Part shown: positions 16,034-26,602 of the stretch, piece by piece
How the letters are laid out: each line of letters starts with the position of its first letter
Numbering within the stretch: the first letter of the stretch is position 1
Assembly: GCF_014203425.1 (NCBI RefSeq)
Contig: NZ_JACHJC010000001.1
Span: 3,100,001-3,164,000 of the forward strand
From: Micromonospora echinospora
Lineage (GTDB): Bacteria; Actinomycetota; Actinomycetes; Mycobacteriales; Micromonosporaceae
Reading direction: 5' to 3'
Length of the DNA stretch: 64,000 nucleotides
Position numbers and translations under genes: made by a program
The notes under the pieces: generated by a model
Told to the model about the DNA's origin: nothing
The model's input: only the letters and a program-made list of their open reading frames with translations
Database searches by the model: none

Positions 16034-16177
16034 GGCGCATGAACGTACGAGCCGGGTGCCGCCGGGCACATGGGGCGGCGACACATACTCCACCGCCTGC
16101 GTGTGTGGTGCGCCGCGTCACCGCCCGCGCCCGGCGTGTCCGGCCGACCCGCCGTCGGCGGGCACCAGTAGGGTGTG

Positions 16178-16193
16178 TCGAACACACGTACTG
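16178..16193. promoter_or_regulatory. Candidate LexA (SOS) box upstream of ruvC
   Basis: TCGAACACACGTACTG resembles the actinobacterial/Bacillus-type SOS box (CGAAC-N4-GTTCG). The left half is perfect and the right half is degenerate. It lies 25 bp before ruvC, and ruvCAB is a known SOS target in many bacteria. A second reading of the site is the 15-bp palindrome GTGTGT-CGA-ACACAC at 16173-16187. Confidence 0.5.
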
Positions 16194-16217
16194 CTGGCGG
16201 CTCGGGGAGGAGGCGGC

Positions 16218-16745
16218 GTGCGGGTGCTGGGCGTCGACCCGGGGCTGACCCGGTGCGGGGTCGGCGTGGTCGAGGGTGTGCCGGGCCGCCCCTGCACGCT
16301 CGTGGCCTACTACGTGGTCTACACCGACCCGGCCGACGACCTGCCGCTGCGCCTGCTGCACCTGGACCGTTCGCTCACCGACCTGGTCGCCGAGCACCGG
16401 CCGGACGCGGTCGCCGTGGAGCGCGTGTTCAGCCAGCACAACGTCCGCACCGTGATGGGCACCGCGCAGGCCAGCGGCGTCGCGGTGCTCGCCGGGGCCC
16501 GGGCCGGGCTGCCGGTGACGACGTACACGCCGAGCGAGGTGAAGGCGGCGGTGACCGGCTCCGGCCAGGCAGACAAGGCGCAGATGACCGCGATGGTCAC
16601 CCGGCTGCTGCGGCTGCCCGAGCCGCCGAAGCCGGCCGACGCCGCCGACGCCCTGGCGCTGGCCATCTGTCACGTGTGGCGCGGCGGCACCCGGTCCAAG
16701 CTGGCCGCGGCCGCGCAACGGGCCCGACGAGGAGGGACGCGATGA
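16218..16745 (+). CDS. ruvC: Holliday junction resolvase RuvC
   Basis: A 175-aa endonuclease that cuts Holliday junctions symmetrically. The RNase H-like fold shows its catalytic acids: Asp in [12 protein letters not shown] at the N terminus, Glu in VAVERVF, and the terminal Asp pair in [12 protein letters not shown]. The GTG start at 16218 is preceded by GGGGAGGAGG. It overlaps ruvA by four bases (ATGA). The ruvC-ruvA-ruvB order is normal for actinobacteria. The C-terminal basic tail is short and of usual type. Confidence 0.97.
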   Translation: MRVLGVDPGLTRCGVGVVEGVPGRPCTLVAYYVVYTDPADDLPLRLLHLDRSLTDLVAEHRPDAVAVERVFSQHNVRTVMGTAQASGVAVLAGARAGLPVTTYTPSEVKAAVTGSGQADKAQMTAMVTRLLRLPEPPKPADAADALALAICHVWRGGTRSKLAAAAQRARRGGTR

Positions 16746-17344
16746 TCGCGAGCGTACGCGGCACGGTGACCGCCACCGGCCCGGATCACGCGGTGGTGGA
16801 GGTGGGCGGCATCGGCCTGGCCGTGCAGTGCGCCCCCGGCACGCTCGCCGAGCTGCGCGTGGGCCAGCCGGCCCGGCTGGCCACCAGCCTGGTGGTCCGG
16901 GAGGACTCGCTCACGCTCTACGGCTTCGCCGACGACGACGCCAAGCAGCTGTTCGAGCTGCTCCAGACCGCCAGCGGTGTCGGTCCCCGGCTGGCCCAGG
17001 CGGTGCTCGCCGTGCACACGCCGGACGCGGTCCGCAAGGCCGTCGCCAACGCCGACACCGCTGCGCTGACCCGGGTGCCGGGCATCGGCAAGAAGGGCGC
17101 CGAGCGGCTGGTGCTGGAGCTGCGCGACCGGATCGGCCCGGTGCCGGTGGGCACCGACGGCGCGGCCGGGGTGACCGCCGGCGCCTGGCCGGATCAGGTC
17201 CGCCAGGCGCTCGTCGGGCTGGGCTGGACGGCCGCCCAGGCCGAGCAGGCGGTGGCCGCGGTGGCGGAGACCGTCGACGGTGAGACGCCGCCGGTGCCGG
17301 TGCTGCTCAAGCAGGCCATCCGCCTCCTGGGCCGGACCCGATGA
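16742..17344 (+). CDS. ruvA: Holliday junction branch migration protein RuvA
   Basis: A 200-aa protein that binds the four-way junction and loads RuvB. Domain I is an OB fold ([10 protein letters not shown]). Domain II has two helix-hairpin-helix motifs, [11 protein letters not shown] and [13 protein letters not shown]. Domain III, from about residue 150, is the RuvB-contacting helical domain after a flexible linker ([12 protein letters not shown]). Start and stop both form ATGA overlaps, the second with a six-codon frame leading into ruvB. Confidence 0.97.
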   Translation: MIASVRGTVTATGPDHAVVEVGGIGLAVQCAPGTLAELRVGQPARLATSLVVREDSLTLYGFADDDAKQLFELLQTASGVGPRLAQAVLAVHTPDAVRKAVANADTAALTRVPGIGKKGAERLVLELRDRIGPVPVGTDGAAGVTAGAWPDQVRQALVGLGWTAAQAEQAVAAVAETVDGETPPVPVLLKQAIRLLGRTR

Positions 17345-17361
17345 CGGGCGTGCGCGGATGA
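17341..17361 (+). other. Six-codon open frame bridging ruvA and ruvB
   Basis: ATG at 17341 overlaps the ruvA stop (ATGA), and the frame reads MTGVRG before a TGA at 17359-17361 that overlaps the ruvB ATG at 17358 (again ATGA). ruvB has no clear Shine-Dalgarno of its own. The segment also echoes the ruvB start (GATGACNGGCG twice). It could hand ribosomes from ruvA to ruvB by reinitiation, or be a chance result of a small duplication. Confidence 0.45.
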
Positions 17362-18422
17362 CCGGCGAGAACCTGGTCTCGGCGTACGTGAACGACGCCG
17401 AACTGGACGCGGAGGCCAGCGTCCGCCCGAAGCGGCTCGACGAGTTCATCGCCCAGCACCGGGTCCGCGACCAGCTCGACCTGCTGTTGCAGGGCGCGAT
17501 GCGGCGAGGCTCCCCGCCCGATCACATCCTCCTGTCGGGGCCGCCCGGCCTCGGCAAGACCACCCTGGCCAACATCGTCGCCGCCGAGCTGGGCGCGGGG
17601 ATCCGGGTGACCAGTGGCCCGGCCATCGAGCGCTCCGGCGACCTGGCCGCGATCCTGACCAGCCTCGCCGAGGGCGACGTGCTGTTCATCGACGAGATCC
17701 ACCGGATCGCCAAGCCGGCCGAGGAACTGCTCTACAGCGCGATGGAGGACTTCCGCGTCGACGTGGTGGTGGGCAAAGGGCCGGGCGCGACAGCCATCCC
17801 GCTCGACGTGGAGCCGTTCACGCTCGTCGGCGCCACCACGCGCTCCGGCCTGCTGACCGGGCCGATGCGCGACCGCTTCGGCTTCGTCGCGCATCTCGAC
17901 TTCTACGCGCCGGCCGACCTGGAGACGCTGCTGCACCGGTCGGCCCGGATCCTCGGCGTGCCGATCACGGCCGACGGCGCGGCGGAGATCGCCGGCCGGT
18001 CCCGGGGCACCCCGCGCATCGCCAACCGGCTGCTGCGCCGGGTGCGCGACTACGCCGAGGTGCGCGCCGAGGGCGTGGTCACGCTGGAGACCGCGCGGGC
18101 GGCGCTGACCGTCTACGACGTGGACGCGCTCGGCCTGGACCGGCTCGACCGGGCGGTGCTCACCGCGCTCGTCGACTCGTTCCGGGGCGGCCCGGTGGGC
18201 CTGTCCACGCTGGCGGTCGCGGTGGGGGAGCAGCCGGACACGGTCGAGGAGGTCTGCGAGCCGTTCCTGGTGCGGGCCGGCCTGCTGGCGCGTACGCCGC
18301 GCGGGCGGGTGGCGACGGAGGCTGCTTGGCGCCATCTGGGCCGCAACCCGCCGAATGGTACATTTGGTGCGGATACCTCTCCGGGGCCCGATCTCTTCTC
18401 GGTGCAGACCGACCAGCCGTGA
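17358..18422 (+). CDS. ruvB: Holliday junction branch migration ATPase RuvB
   Basis: A 354-aa AAA+ hexameric motor that drives branch migration with Ruv[16 protein letters not shown] is Walker [10 protein letters not shown] Walker [19 protein letters not shown] sensor 1 with the arginine finger, and [18 protein letters not shown] sensor 2. A C-terminal winged helix follows ([22 protein letters not shown]). The start is ATG at 17358 ([10 protein letters not shown]). The gene ends with a small Pro/Asp-rich tail. Length is usual for the family. Confidence 0.97.
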   Translation: MTGENLVSAYVNDAELDAEASVRPKRLDEFIAQHRVRDQLDLLLQGAMRRGSPPDHILLSGPPGLGKTTLANIVAAELGAGIRVTSGPAIERSGDLAAILTSLAEGDVLFIDEIHRIAKPAEELLYSAMEDFRVDVVVGKGPGATAIPLDVEPFTLVGATTRSGLLTGPMRDRFGFVAHLDFYAPADLETLLHRSARILGVPITADGAAEIAGRSRGTPRIANRLLRRVRDYAEVRAEGVVTLETARAALTVYDVDALGLDRLDRAVLTALVDSFRGGPVGLSTLAVAVGEQPDTVEEVCEPFLVRAGLLARTPRGRVATEAAWRHLGRNPPNGTFGADTSPGPDLFSVQTDQP

Positions 18423-18562
18423 TCCGTTCGTGATCTGTGCCGCATTCGGTCTTCTCAGGAGCAGGGACTAGACTTCGCCGCGGTTTGTACAGGACGTGAG
18501 AATCTGCTTCCGCTGCGGCGCCCTCCGGCGCCGGGACGGAGGCCAACCGGAAGGTCTACACC

Positions 18563-18907
18563 GTGCTTTACGCAGCAGCGAGTGGCGGGGGAGCCGGCGG
18601 TCTGACGCCGATCCTGATGATCGCTCTGCTCTTCGTCGTCATGTACTTCATGATGATCCGACCGCAGCAGAAGCGCCGCCGCGAGGCCGAGCAGATGCAG
18701 TCCGCCCTGGCCCCGGGCGATGAGGTGGTCACCATCGGCGGCCTGCACGGCACTGTCACCGCGGTCGAGGACGAGACCGTCCTGCTGGAAGTTGCCCCGG
18801 GCGTGCAGACCCGGTACGCCCGCCCGGCCGTGGCCCGCGTGATCAAGCGCGCCGAGGCGCCGGCCGCCGAGACGATCACCGAGGAAGCCGAGCCGGTCAA
18901 GGAGTGA
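18563..18907 (+). CDS. yajC: Preprotein translocase subunit YajC
   Basis: A 114-aa single-pass membrane protein that associates with SecDF and SecYEG. One transmembrane helix (PILMIALLFVVMYFMMI, residues about 14-32) is followed by the family-defining RPQQKRRREAEQMQSALAPGDEVVTIGGLHG. The C-terminal Glu-rich tail is cytoplasmic. The GTG start follows GGAAGG. It heads the yajC-secD-secF group; 223 bp without an apparent gene separate it from secD. Confidence 0.96.
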   Translation: MLYAAASGGGAGGLTPILMIALLFVVMYFMMIRPQQKRRREAEQMQSALAPGDEVVTIGGLHGTVTAVEDETVLLEVAPGVQTRYARPAVARVIKRAEAPAAETITEEAEPVKE

Positions 18908-19130
18908 CTGGTGCCCCGGACGGGGCAGCGGAATCATCGGTACAAGTGGATAGTTGGGGTCGGCGCCCGGCGCCGGCACCCGGCCAGGCCGTGCGGCGCC
19001 CCCGTGCCGCGCCCCGGTCGGCGTGCCGTCAGCTGGTGCCGACCCGCCGGAGCAGTCGGGCGGACACCCCCGGCCCGACAGTTGTCGCCGCCGCGGAAGC
19101 GGCGCGACCGTACAGGGAGACAGGACAGCC

Positions 19131-21032
19131 GTGGCACCACCTCAGGGACAGATGCGGCCCGGGCGGCAGCTCGCCGTGCTCGGGCTCATCTTCGTCGTCC
19201 TCTATCTTTTGGTGTTCTTCTCGGGCGGTGCCAGCGGTGGCTGGAAGGACCGGCTGGAGCCCCGGCTCGGCCTGGACCTCGTCGGCGGCACCCGGCTGAC
19301 GCTCGAGGCCACAAACACCGTGGACGGCAAGCCGCCGACCGCCGGCAACCTCGAGGAGGCGCGCCAGATCATCGAGAGCCGGGTCAACGCGTACGGCGTG
19401 GCCGAGGCCGAGGTGGTCACCGAGGGCAACCGCAACATCGTCATCTCCCTGCCCGGCCAGAACCGGGACCTGACCGACGTCGGCAGCGCCGCCGAGCTGC
19501 GCTTCCGCAAGGTCCTCAAGGCCACCGACGGCAGCGGCGCCGCCGCCGCGCCCGCGCCGACCCCGAGCGTCGCTCCGTCCGGGACCGCCAGCCCGGCGCC
19601 GTCGGGCAGCGCGTCGCCGCAGGCGACCACGAGCCCCAAGGTCAGCGGGTCGCCGAGCGCCGGTGGACAGGGCGGCATGGCCCCGACGCCGAGCGCCAGT
19701 GCCCCGGCCACCCCGTCGGCCACGCCGAGCGCCGCTTCCCCGAGCGCCAGCGCCGAGCCGGTGCCGCAGAGCATCGAGCAGCAGCGCAAGGCCGTCGAGC
19801 AGAAGGTCGGCGCGGCCGCCTGGGCCGCCGCCTCGGGCCTGCAGGCCCCGGCCGACCTCACCACGGACCCGACGCTCGCCGACAAGCTCAAGCCGTTCGG
19901 CACGCTCACCCCGCAGGAGATCGCGGTCCTGCCGGTCGAGATGCAGTTCAACGTCCCGACCATCACCTGCGCCCAGCTCGACAAGCGCCCGGCCGCCTCG
20001 ATCAAGGACGAGAAGCAGAAGGCGGTCGCCTGCGAGTCCGGCGCGAAGTACCTGCTCGACGTGGCGAAGGTGCTGGGCACCGACGTCAAGAACGCCTCCG
20101 CCCAGCTCGACCAGACCAGCTCCTGGGTGGTCAGCCTCAACTTCACCGGCAAGGGCCAGGAGAAGTGGACCGCGCTGACCCGCGAGGCGTTCAACAACGA
20201 GGGCCAGGCCTGCGACCAGACCGCGCTCGGCCAGGACGGCAAGTGCCGGGTCGCCGTGGTGCTGGACAACGGGATCGTCTCGTCCCCGGAGATCCAGGGC
20301 GTGCTGACCGGTGACTCGCAGATCACCGGCAGCTTCGACAACAAGACGGCGAACGCGCTCGCCAGCCAGCTCCGCTACGGCGCGCTGCCGGTGACGTTCG
20401 AGCCGCAGGAGCAGCAGAACGTCACCGCGACGCTCGGCGACAGCCACCTCAAGGCGGGTCTGCTGGCGGCCGGCATCGGCATGCTGCTCGTCATCATCTA
20501 CTCGTTCTTCTACTACCGGCTGCTCGGCTCGGTCATCTTCCTGAGCCTGGTGCTCTCCGCGCTGCTCGTCTTCGGCGCGCTCGTGGTGCTCGGCCGCTCG
20601 ATCGGCTTCACGCTCACGCTCGCCGGCATCGCCGGAATGATCGTCTCGCTCGGTGTGGCGGCGGACTCGTTCGTCATCTACTTCGAACGATTGAAGGACG
20701 AGATCCGGGAGGGCCGTAGTCCACGGAGCGCGGTGCCGCGCGCCTGGATCCGGGCCCGCCGGACGATCATCTCGGCGAACGCGATCACGCTGATGTCGGC
20801 AGTGGTGCTCTACATCGTGTCGGTCGGCGCGGTGAAGGGCTTCGCCTTCGCGCTCGGCCTGGCGACCGTGCTCGACCTGGTCGTCGTGTTCCTCTTCCGC
20901 CACCCGATCATGACGATGTTCGCCCGTACCCGGGCGTTCCTGTCGCCGCGGGTCAGCGGTCTGGGCCGGGCGCTGCCGGCCCGGTCGGCCGAGTCGGGCA
21001 CCGCCCGCAACCCGCGTGTCAAGGAGGCCTGA
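19131..21032 (+). CDS. secD: Protein translocase subunit SecD with a low-complexity insert
   Basis: A 633-aa RND-type membrane protein that uses proton motive force to complete protein export. TM1 is near residues 10-30, followed by RLGLDLVGGTRLTLE (family signature), a large external P1 domain, and five transmembrane segments from about residue 440 (SLGVAADSFVIYFERLKDE is the conserved SecD TM4 motif). Residues about 135-213 are an insert made almost entirely of Ala, Pro, Ser, Thr and Gly, lying within the external domain. The GTG at 19131 is preferred because TM1 follows at once and AGGGAG precedes it. A frame open to 18954 is Arg/Gly-rich and implausible. Confidence 0.95.
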   Translation: MAPPQGQMRPGRQLAVLGLIFVVLYLLVFFSGGASGGWKDRLEPRLGLDLVGGTRLTLEATNTVDGKPPTAGNLEEARQIIESRVNAYGVAEAEVVTEGNRNIVISLPGQNRDLTDVGSAAELRFRKVLKATDGSGAAAAPAPTPSVAPSGTASPAPSGSASPQATTSPKVSGSPSAGGQGGMAPTPSASAPATPSATPSAASPSASAEPVPQSIEQQRKAVEQKVGAAAWAAASGLQAPADLTTDPTLADKLKPFGTLTPQEIAVLPVEMQFNVPTITCAQLDKRPAASIKDEKQKAVACESGAKYLLDVAKVLGTDVKNASAQLDQTSSWVVSLNFTGKGQEKWTALTREAFNNEGQACDQTALGQDGKCRVAVVLDNGIVSSPEIQGVLTGDSQITGSFDNKTANALASQLRYGALPVTFEPQEQQNVTATLGDSHLKAGLLAAGIGMLLVIIYSFFYYRLLGSVIFLSLVLSALLVFGALVVLGRSIGFTLTLAGIAGMIVSLGVAADSFVIYFERLKDEIREGRSPRSAVPRAWIRARRTIISANAITLMSAVVLYIVSVGAVKGFAFALGLATVLDLVVVFLFRHPIMTMFARTRAFLSPRVSGLGRALPARSAESGTARNPRVKEA

Positions 21033-21033
21033 G

Positions 21034-22233
21034 ATGGCTAAGAGTGGTCTGGCCGCCCGGCTCTACCGGGGCGAGGCGGATCTCAACATCGTCGGCCGCC
21101 GGAACCTGTGGTTCGGCGTGGCGGGCGTCCTGGTCCTGATCGCGGTGCTCAGCTTCGCGATCAGCGGCTTCAAGCTCGGCATCGAGTTCGCCGGCGGCAA
21201 CACGTTCCAGGTGCCGGCCAGCGTCGGCACGCTGGACCGGGCCGAGCAGACCGTCGACGAGGTGCTGGCCGACGAGGCGCCCGGCGTCGAGGTGGTGAGC
21301 GCGCAGAAGGTCGGCAGCACCAGCGGCGAGTTCTACGAGATGCGCACCGGGCAGCTCAGCGCCGAGCAGGCCAACGCGGCCAAGGCCGCGATGGCGGAGG
21401 AGTTCGGCATCCAGGCCGACCAGATCAGCGGCAGCCAGGTCTCCGAGGCGTGGGGCAGCCAGGTCACCTCCCGCGCCTTCCTCGGTCTGCTGATCTTCAT
21501 CGCGGTGGTGTCGATCTACCTGGTGCTGCGCTTCGAGTGGCGGATGGCGGTCGCTGCGATCATCTCGCTGCTGACCAACCTGATCCTCACCGCCGGCATC
21601 TACTCGCTGGTGAACTTCGAGGTCACCCCGTCGACGATCATCGGCTTCCTCACGATCCTGGGCTTCGCGCTCTACGACGTGGTGGTGGTCTTCGACAAGG
21701 TGCAGGAGAACACACGCGGCATCACCGCGAACAACAACGTCACCTACGGCGAGGCGTCCAACCTGGCGCTCAACCAGAGCCTCATGCGGTCGCTGAACAC
21801 CTCGGTGGTGGCGTTGCTGCCGGTCGGCGGCCTGCTCTTCATCGGCGCCGGCCTGCTCGGCGCGGGCACGCTGAAGGACCTCGGCCTGGTGCTGTTCGTC
21901 GGTATGGCGGTGGCGTTCCTGACCTCGATCGTGCTGGCCACCCCGCTGCTGGTGCTGCTGAAGAACATGGACCCGCGGATCAGCGCGCACAACAAGCGGG
22001 TGCAGTCCCGCCGGGCCGCCCTGGCCCGGGGCGAGATCACCCCGAAGGGCGCCACGCGCGCCGCCCCGGCCGCCGACGCCGACGCCGACGCGCCGATCGA
22101 CCCGGATGCCGCCGCGCTCGCCGGCGCCGCCCCCAAGGTCGGCGCCCGCCCGGCCGGCAAGCGTCCCAGCGGCGCCCGCGGCGGCCGACCCGCGGGCGGT
22201 GGCGGCAACCGGCCCGGCGGCAAGCGCCGCTGA
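21034..22233 (+). CDS. secF: Protein translocase subunit SecF
   Basis: A 399-aa partner of SecD. The body has the family layout: TM1 (LWFGVAGVLVLIAVLSFAI), the GIEFAGGNTFQV signature, an external domain, then five TM segments with LGFALYDVVVVFDKVQEN and RSLNTSVVALLPV. Residues about 325-399 form a positively charged Ala/Pro/Gly/Arg-rich cytoplasmic tail ending GGNRPGGKRR. The ATG at 21034 has AAGGAGG seven bases upstream, which decides against an in-frame start at 21016. It is one base beyond the secD stop and therefore translationally coupled. Confidence 0.96.
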   Translation: MAKSGLAARLYRGEADLNIVGRRNLWFGVAGVLVLIAVLSFAISGFKLGIEFAGGNTFQVPASVGTLDRAEQTVDEVLADEAPGVEVVSAQKVGSTSGEFYEMRTGQLSAEQANAAKAAMAEEFGIQADQISGSQVSEAWGSQVTSRAFLGLLIFIAVVSIYLVLRFEWRMAVAAIISLLTNLILTAGIYSLVNFEVTPSTIIGFLTILGFALYDVVVVFDKVQENTRGITANNNVTYGEASNLALNQSLMRSLNTSVVALLPVGGLLFIGAGLLGAGTLKDLGLVLFVGMAVAFLTSIVLATPLLVLLKNMDPRISAHNKRVQSRRAALARGEITPKGATRAAPAADADADAPIDPDAAALAGAAPKVGARPAGKRPSGARGGRPAGGGGNRPGGKRR

Positions 22234-22254
22234 CCGTAGGGCCGGACGCAATCG

Positions 22255-22306
22255 CGACGACGGCGTCCGTCATGCTGATGTCACGGCATGACGGACGCCG
22301 TCGTCG
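22255..22306 (+). terminator. Perfect 20-bp hairpin between secF and apt
   Basis: Arms 22255-22274 and 22287-22306 are fully complementary with a 12-nt loop, making this one of the strongest hairpins in the window. No T-run follows. It begins 21 bp after the secF stop and ends 12 bp before the apt ATG, so it may terminate secF transcription or act as an apt leader structure. Confidence 0.75.
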
Positions 22307-22318
22307 TTTCGAGAGGAC

Positions 22319-22897
22319 ATGGGACGCACTGTGACGGAGACCCACACCACGGGCGTACGCGGAGACAGCGGCCCGGAGGCCGCCCAGCTCGTCGCCAGCC
22401 GGTTGCTGGACGTGCCGGACTTCCCCAAGCCGGGTGTCATGTTCAAGGACCTGATGCCGCTGTTCGCCGACGGCGCGGCGTTCCGTGAGGTGATCGACGG
22501 CATCATCGCGTACCACGGGCGCGACTCGTTCGACACCGTCGCCGGCATCGAGGCGCGCGGGTTCGTCCTCGCCGCGGCCGTCGCGTACGCCACCGGGGTC
22601 GGCGTGGTGCCGGTGCGCAAGGCCGGCAAGCTGCCCCGGGCCACGCACTCCGCCTCCTACGCGCTGGAGTACGGCGAGGCGACGCTGGAGGTGCACCAGG
22701 ACGCCTTCACCGCGGGCCACCGGGTCCTGGTGCTCGACGACGTGCTCGCCACCGGCGGGACCGCCGAGGCCACGCTCGACCTGGTGGAACGCGCCGGCGG
22801 GACGGTGGCCGGGTTCACCGTGCTGCTGGAGCTGGGCTTCCTCGAAGGCCGTAAGCGGCTCGCGCCGCGCCCGGTGCACGCCCTGTTGACCGTTTGA
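22319..22897 (+). CDS. apt: Adenine phosphoribosyltransferase
   Basis: A 192-aa purine salvage enzyme making AMP from adenine and PRPP. The PRPP loop is VLVLDDVLATGGTAEA near residue 140. GIEARGFVLAAAVAYA and VPVRKAGKLP are conserved Apt segments, as is VPDFPKPGVMFKD near the N terminus. The ATG at 22319 sits very close to GAGAGG; an in-frame GTG at 22331 is an alternative and would shorten the N terminus by four residues. Its place between secF and rel is the usual actinobacterial order, linking purine salvage with (p)ppGpp metabolism. Confidence 0.96.
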   Translation: MGRTVTETHTTGVRGDSGPEAAQLVASRLLDVPDFPKPGVMFKDLMPLFADGAAFREVIDGIIAYHGRDSFDTVAGIEARGFVLAAAVAYATGVGVVPVRKAGKLPRATHSASYALEYGEATLEVHQDAFTAGHRVLVLDDVLATGGTAEATLDLVERAGGTVAGFTVLLELGFLEGRKRLAPRPVHALLTV

Positions 22898-22899
22898 TC

Positions 22900-22923
22900 C
22901 CGACCGGCCGTCGGGCCGGTCGG
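22900..22923 (+). terminator. Predicted apt terminator hairpin
   Basis: A 10-bp perfect stem (CCGACCGGCC with its complement) and loop GTCG start two bases after the apt stop codon. It is GC-rich without a U-tract, a form common in actinobacteria. Confidence 0.6.
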
Positions 22924-23119
22924 CGCCGACCGTCCGGGGGAGCGGTGGCGTACCCTGCGTACGGGTAGCATTGCGCTTTGCCCGACCCGGCCGAGGTGTC
23001 CGGGGCGGCGCAGGCGCCGGGGCCCGCCCCGGAGCCGCGGAACAACACCGGCCCCCGGGCTGGTTGCACGAGACGTCGGCCGAACGGCCGGCGCATCCCG
23101 GCGAGCGGTGAGGAGGCCG

Positions 23120-25591
<2,472 letters not shown>

Positions 25592-25609
25592 GCCACCCCA
25601 CGCACGCGA

Positions 25610-25645
25610 AAGCGCCCGCCGGCTGGGATCAGCCGGCGGGCGCTT
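25610..25645. terminator. Bidirectional terminator, rel / cyclophilin gene
   Basis: A perfect 16-bp stem (25610-25625 and 25630-25645) with loop GGAT, flanked by AA and TT, sits between the convergent rel and peptidyl-prolyl isomerase genes. It would stop transcription from both sides. Confidence 0.85.
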
Positions 25646-25667
25646 CGTCGTCGTAACCGGGAGGGCC

Positions 25668-26516
25668 TCAGCCGCCCTGGATCGGGCTCATGGTCACCTT
25701 GGTCATGGTGATCTCCTTCTTCGGGTGACCACCGCCGGCCTGCTTGGCGAACGCGCCGTCGTCACCGGCCGCGGCGACCTGCTTCACCACGTCCATGCCA
25801 CCGGTGATGGTGCCCAGCACCGTGTAGTTCGGGTCGAGCGACGAGTCGCCGTACACGATGAAGAACTGGCTGCCGGTGCTGCCCGGCTGCCCGGAGTTGG
25901 CCATCGCGATGACACCCTCCGGGTACGGCGGGCGCTTGTTGGTGGGGAGGTTCTCCTCGGCCAGGTTGTAGCTCGGCCCGCCGGTGCCGTCGGTGTCCCG
26001 CCAGCCCTTGCCGGTGGCGCTCGGGTCGCCGCACTGGAGGACCTGGATGCCCTGGGTCACCAGCCGGTGGCACTTGGTGTTGTCGAAGAAGCCCTTCTCC
26101 GCCAGGTGGGTGAAGCTGCCGGCGGTGCAGGGCACGGCGGCGCGGTCGATCTTGGCGGTGATCGGGCCCAGGTTGGTGTCGATCGTCATCGTCTGGCTGC
26201 CCTTGCCGGCCTGCTGGGTCGGCGGCAGCCCGACGTCCTTGATCTGCGGCGGCCGGCCCTCCTTGGGCACCTCCGTGTACGCGCACTGCACGGCGTCGGC
26301 GGTGGTGGCGCCGCCCGTCTGCTCGTCGTCGTCGCCGCCGAGCGAGGTGGCCAGCCACACCGTGCCGGCCACGACGAGCACCAGCACGGCCGCGGCGCCG
26401 ACGATCGCCTGGGTCTGCCGGCGCTTGCGGGCCTTACCGGCCCGCTCCGCCATCTCCCGCTCGAGCTTGGCTCGCGCCGCCGCGCGCTGGCGGTCTCTGG
26501 TGGACGTCAAGGTCAC
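25668..26516 (-). CDS. Membrane-anchored cyclophilin-type peptidyl-prolyl cis-trans isomerase
   Basis: A 282-aa protein. The cytoplasmic N terminus is charged and probably helical (residues 1-34). One transmembrane helix follows (TQAIVGAAAVLVLVVAGTVWLATSL, about 35-59), then an extracytoplasmic cyclophilin domain from about 105. The catalytic region has FFDNTKCHRLVTQGIQVLQCGDP, with Arg151 at the usual catalytic arginine position, and GSTGSQFFIVYGDS. It is expected to help fold secreted proteins outside the membrane. A second, related gene lies directly upstream on the same strand, which makes this a tandem paralogue pair. Confidence 0.93.
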   Translation of the reverse strand: MTLTSTRDRQRAAARAKLEREMAERAGKARKRRQTQAIVGAAAVLVLVVAGTVWLATSLGGDDDEQTGGATTADAVQCAYTEVPKEGRPPQIKDVGLPPTQQAGKGSQTMTIDTNLGPITAKIDRAAVPCTAGSFTHLAEKGFFDNTKCHRLVTQGIQVLQCGDPSATGKGWRDTDGTGGPSYNLAEENLPTNKRPPYPEGVIAMANSGQPGSTGSQFFIVYGDSSLDPNYTVLGTITGGMDVVKQVAAAGDDGAFAKQAGGGHPKKEITMTKVTMSPIQGG

Positions 26517-26602
26517 TCCTCACCTGCTGCGTATGGGGTCGGCGCGCGCGCCGGGTCACGTCTGGATCGCACCGGCGGCACGCCGCCGGCTCGCCTGTGT
26601 TC

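Noticed and set aside
16034..16718. Continuation of the PucR reverse-strand frame upstream to 16718, giving an 1133-residue product.
   Set aside because: The region is occupied by bdhA and ruvC in other frames; GAF-PucR homology starts at the ATG near 15236.
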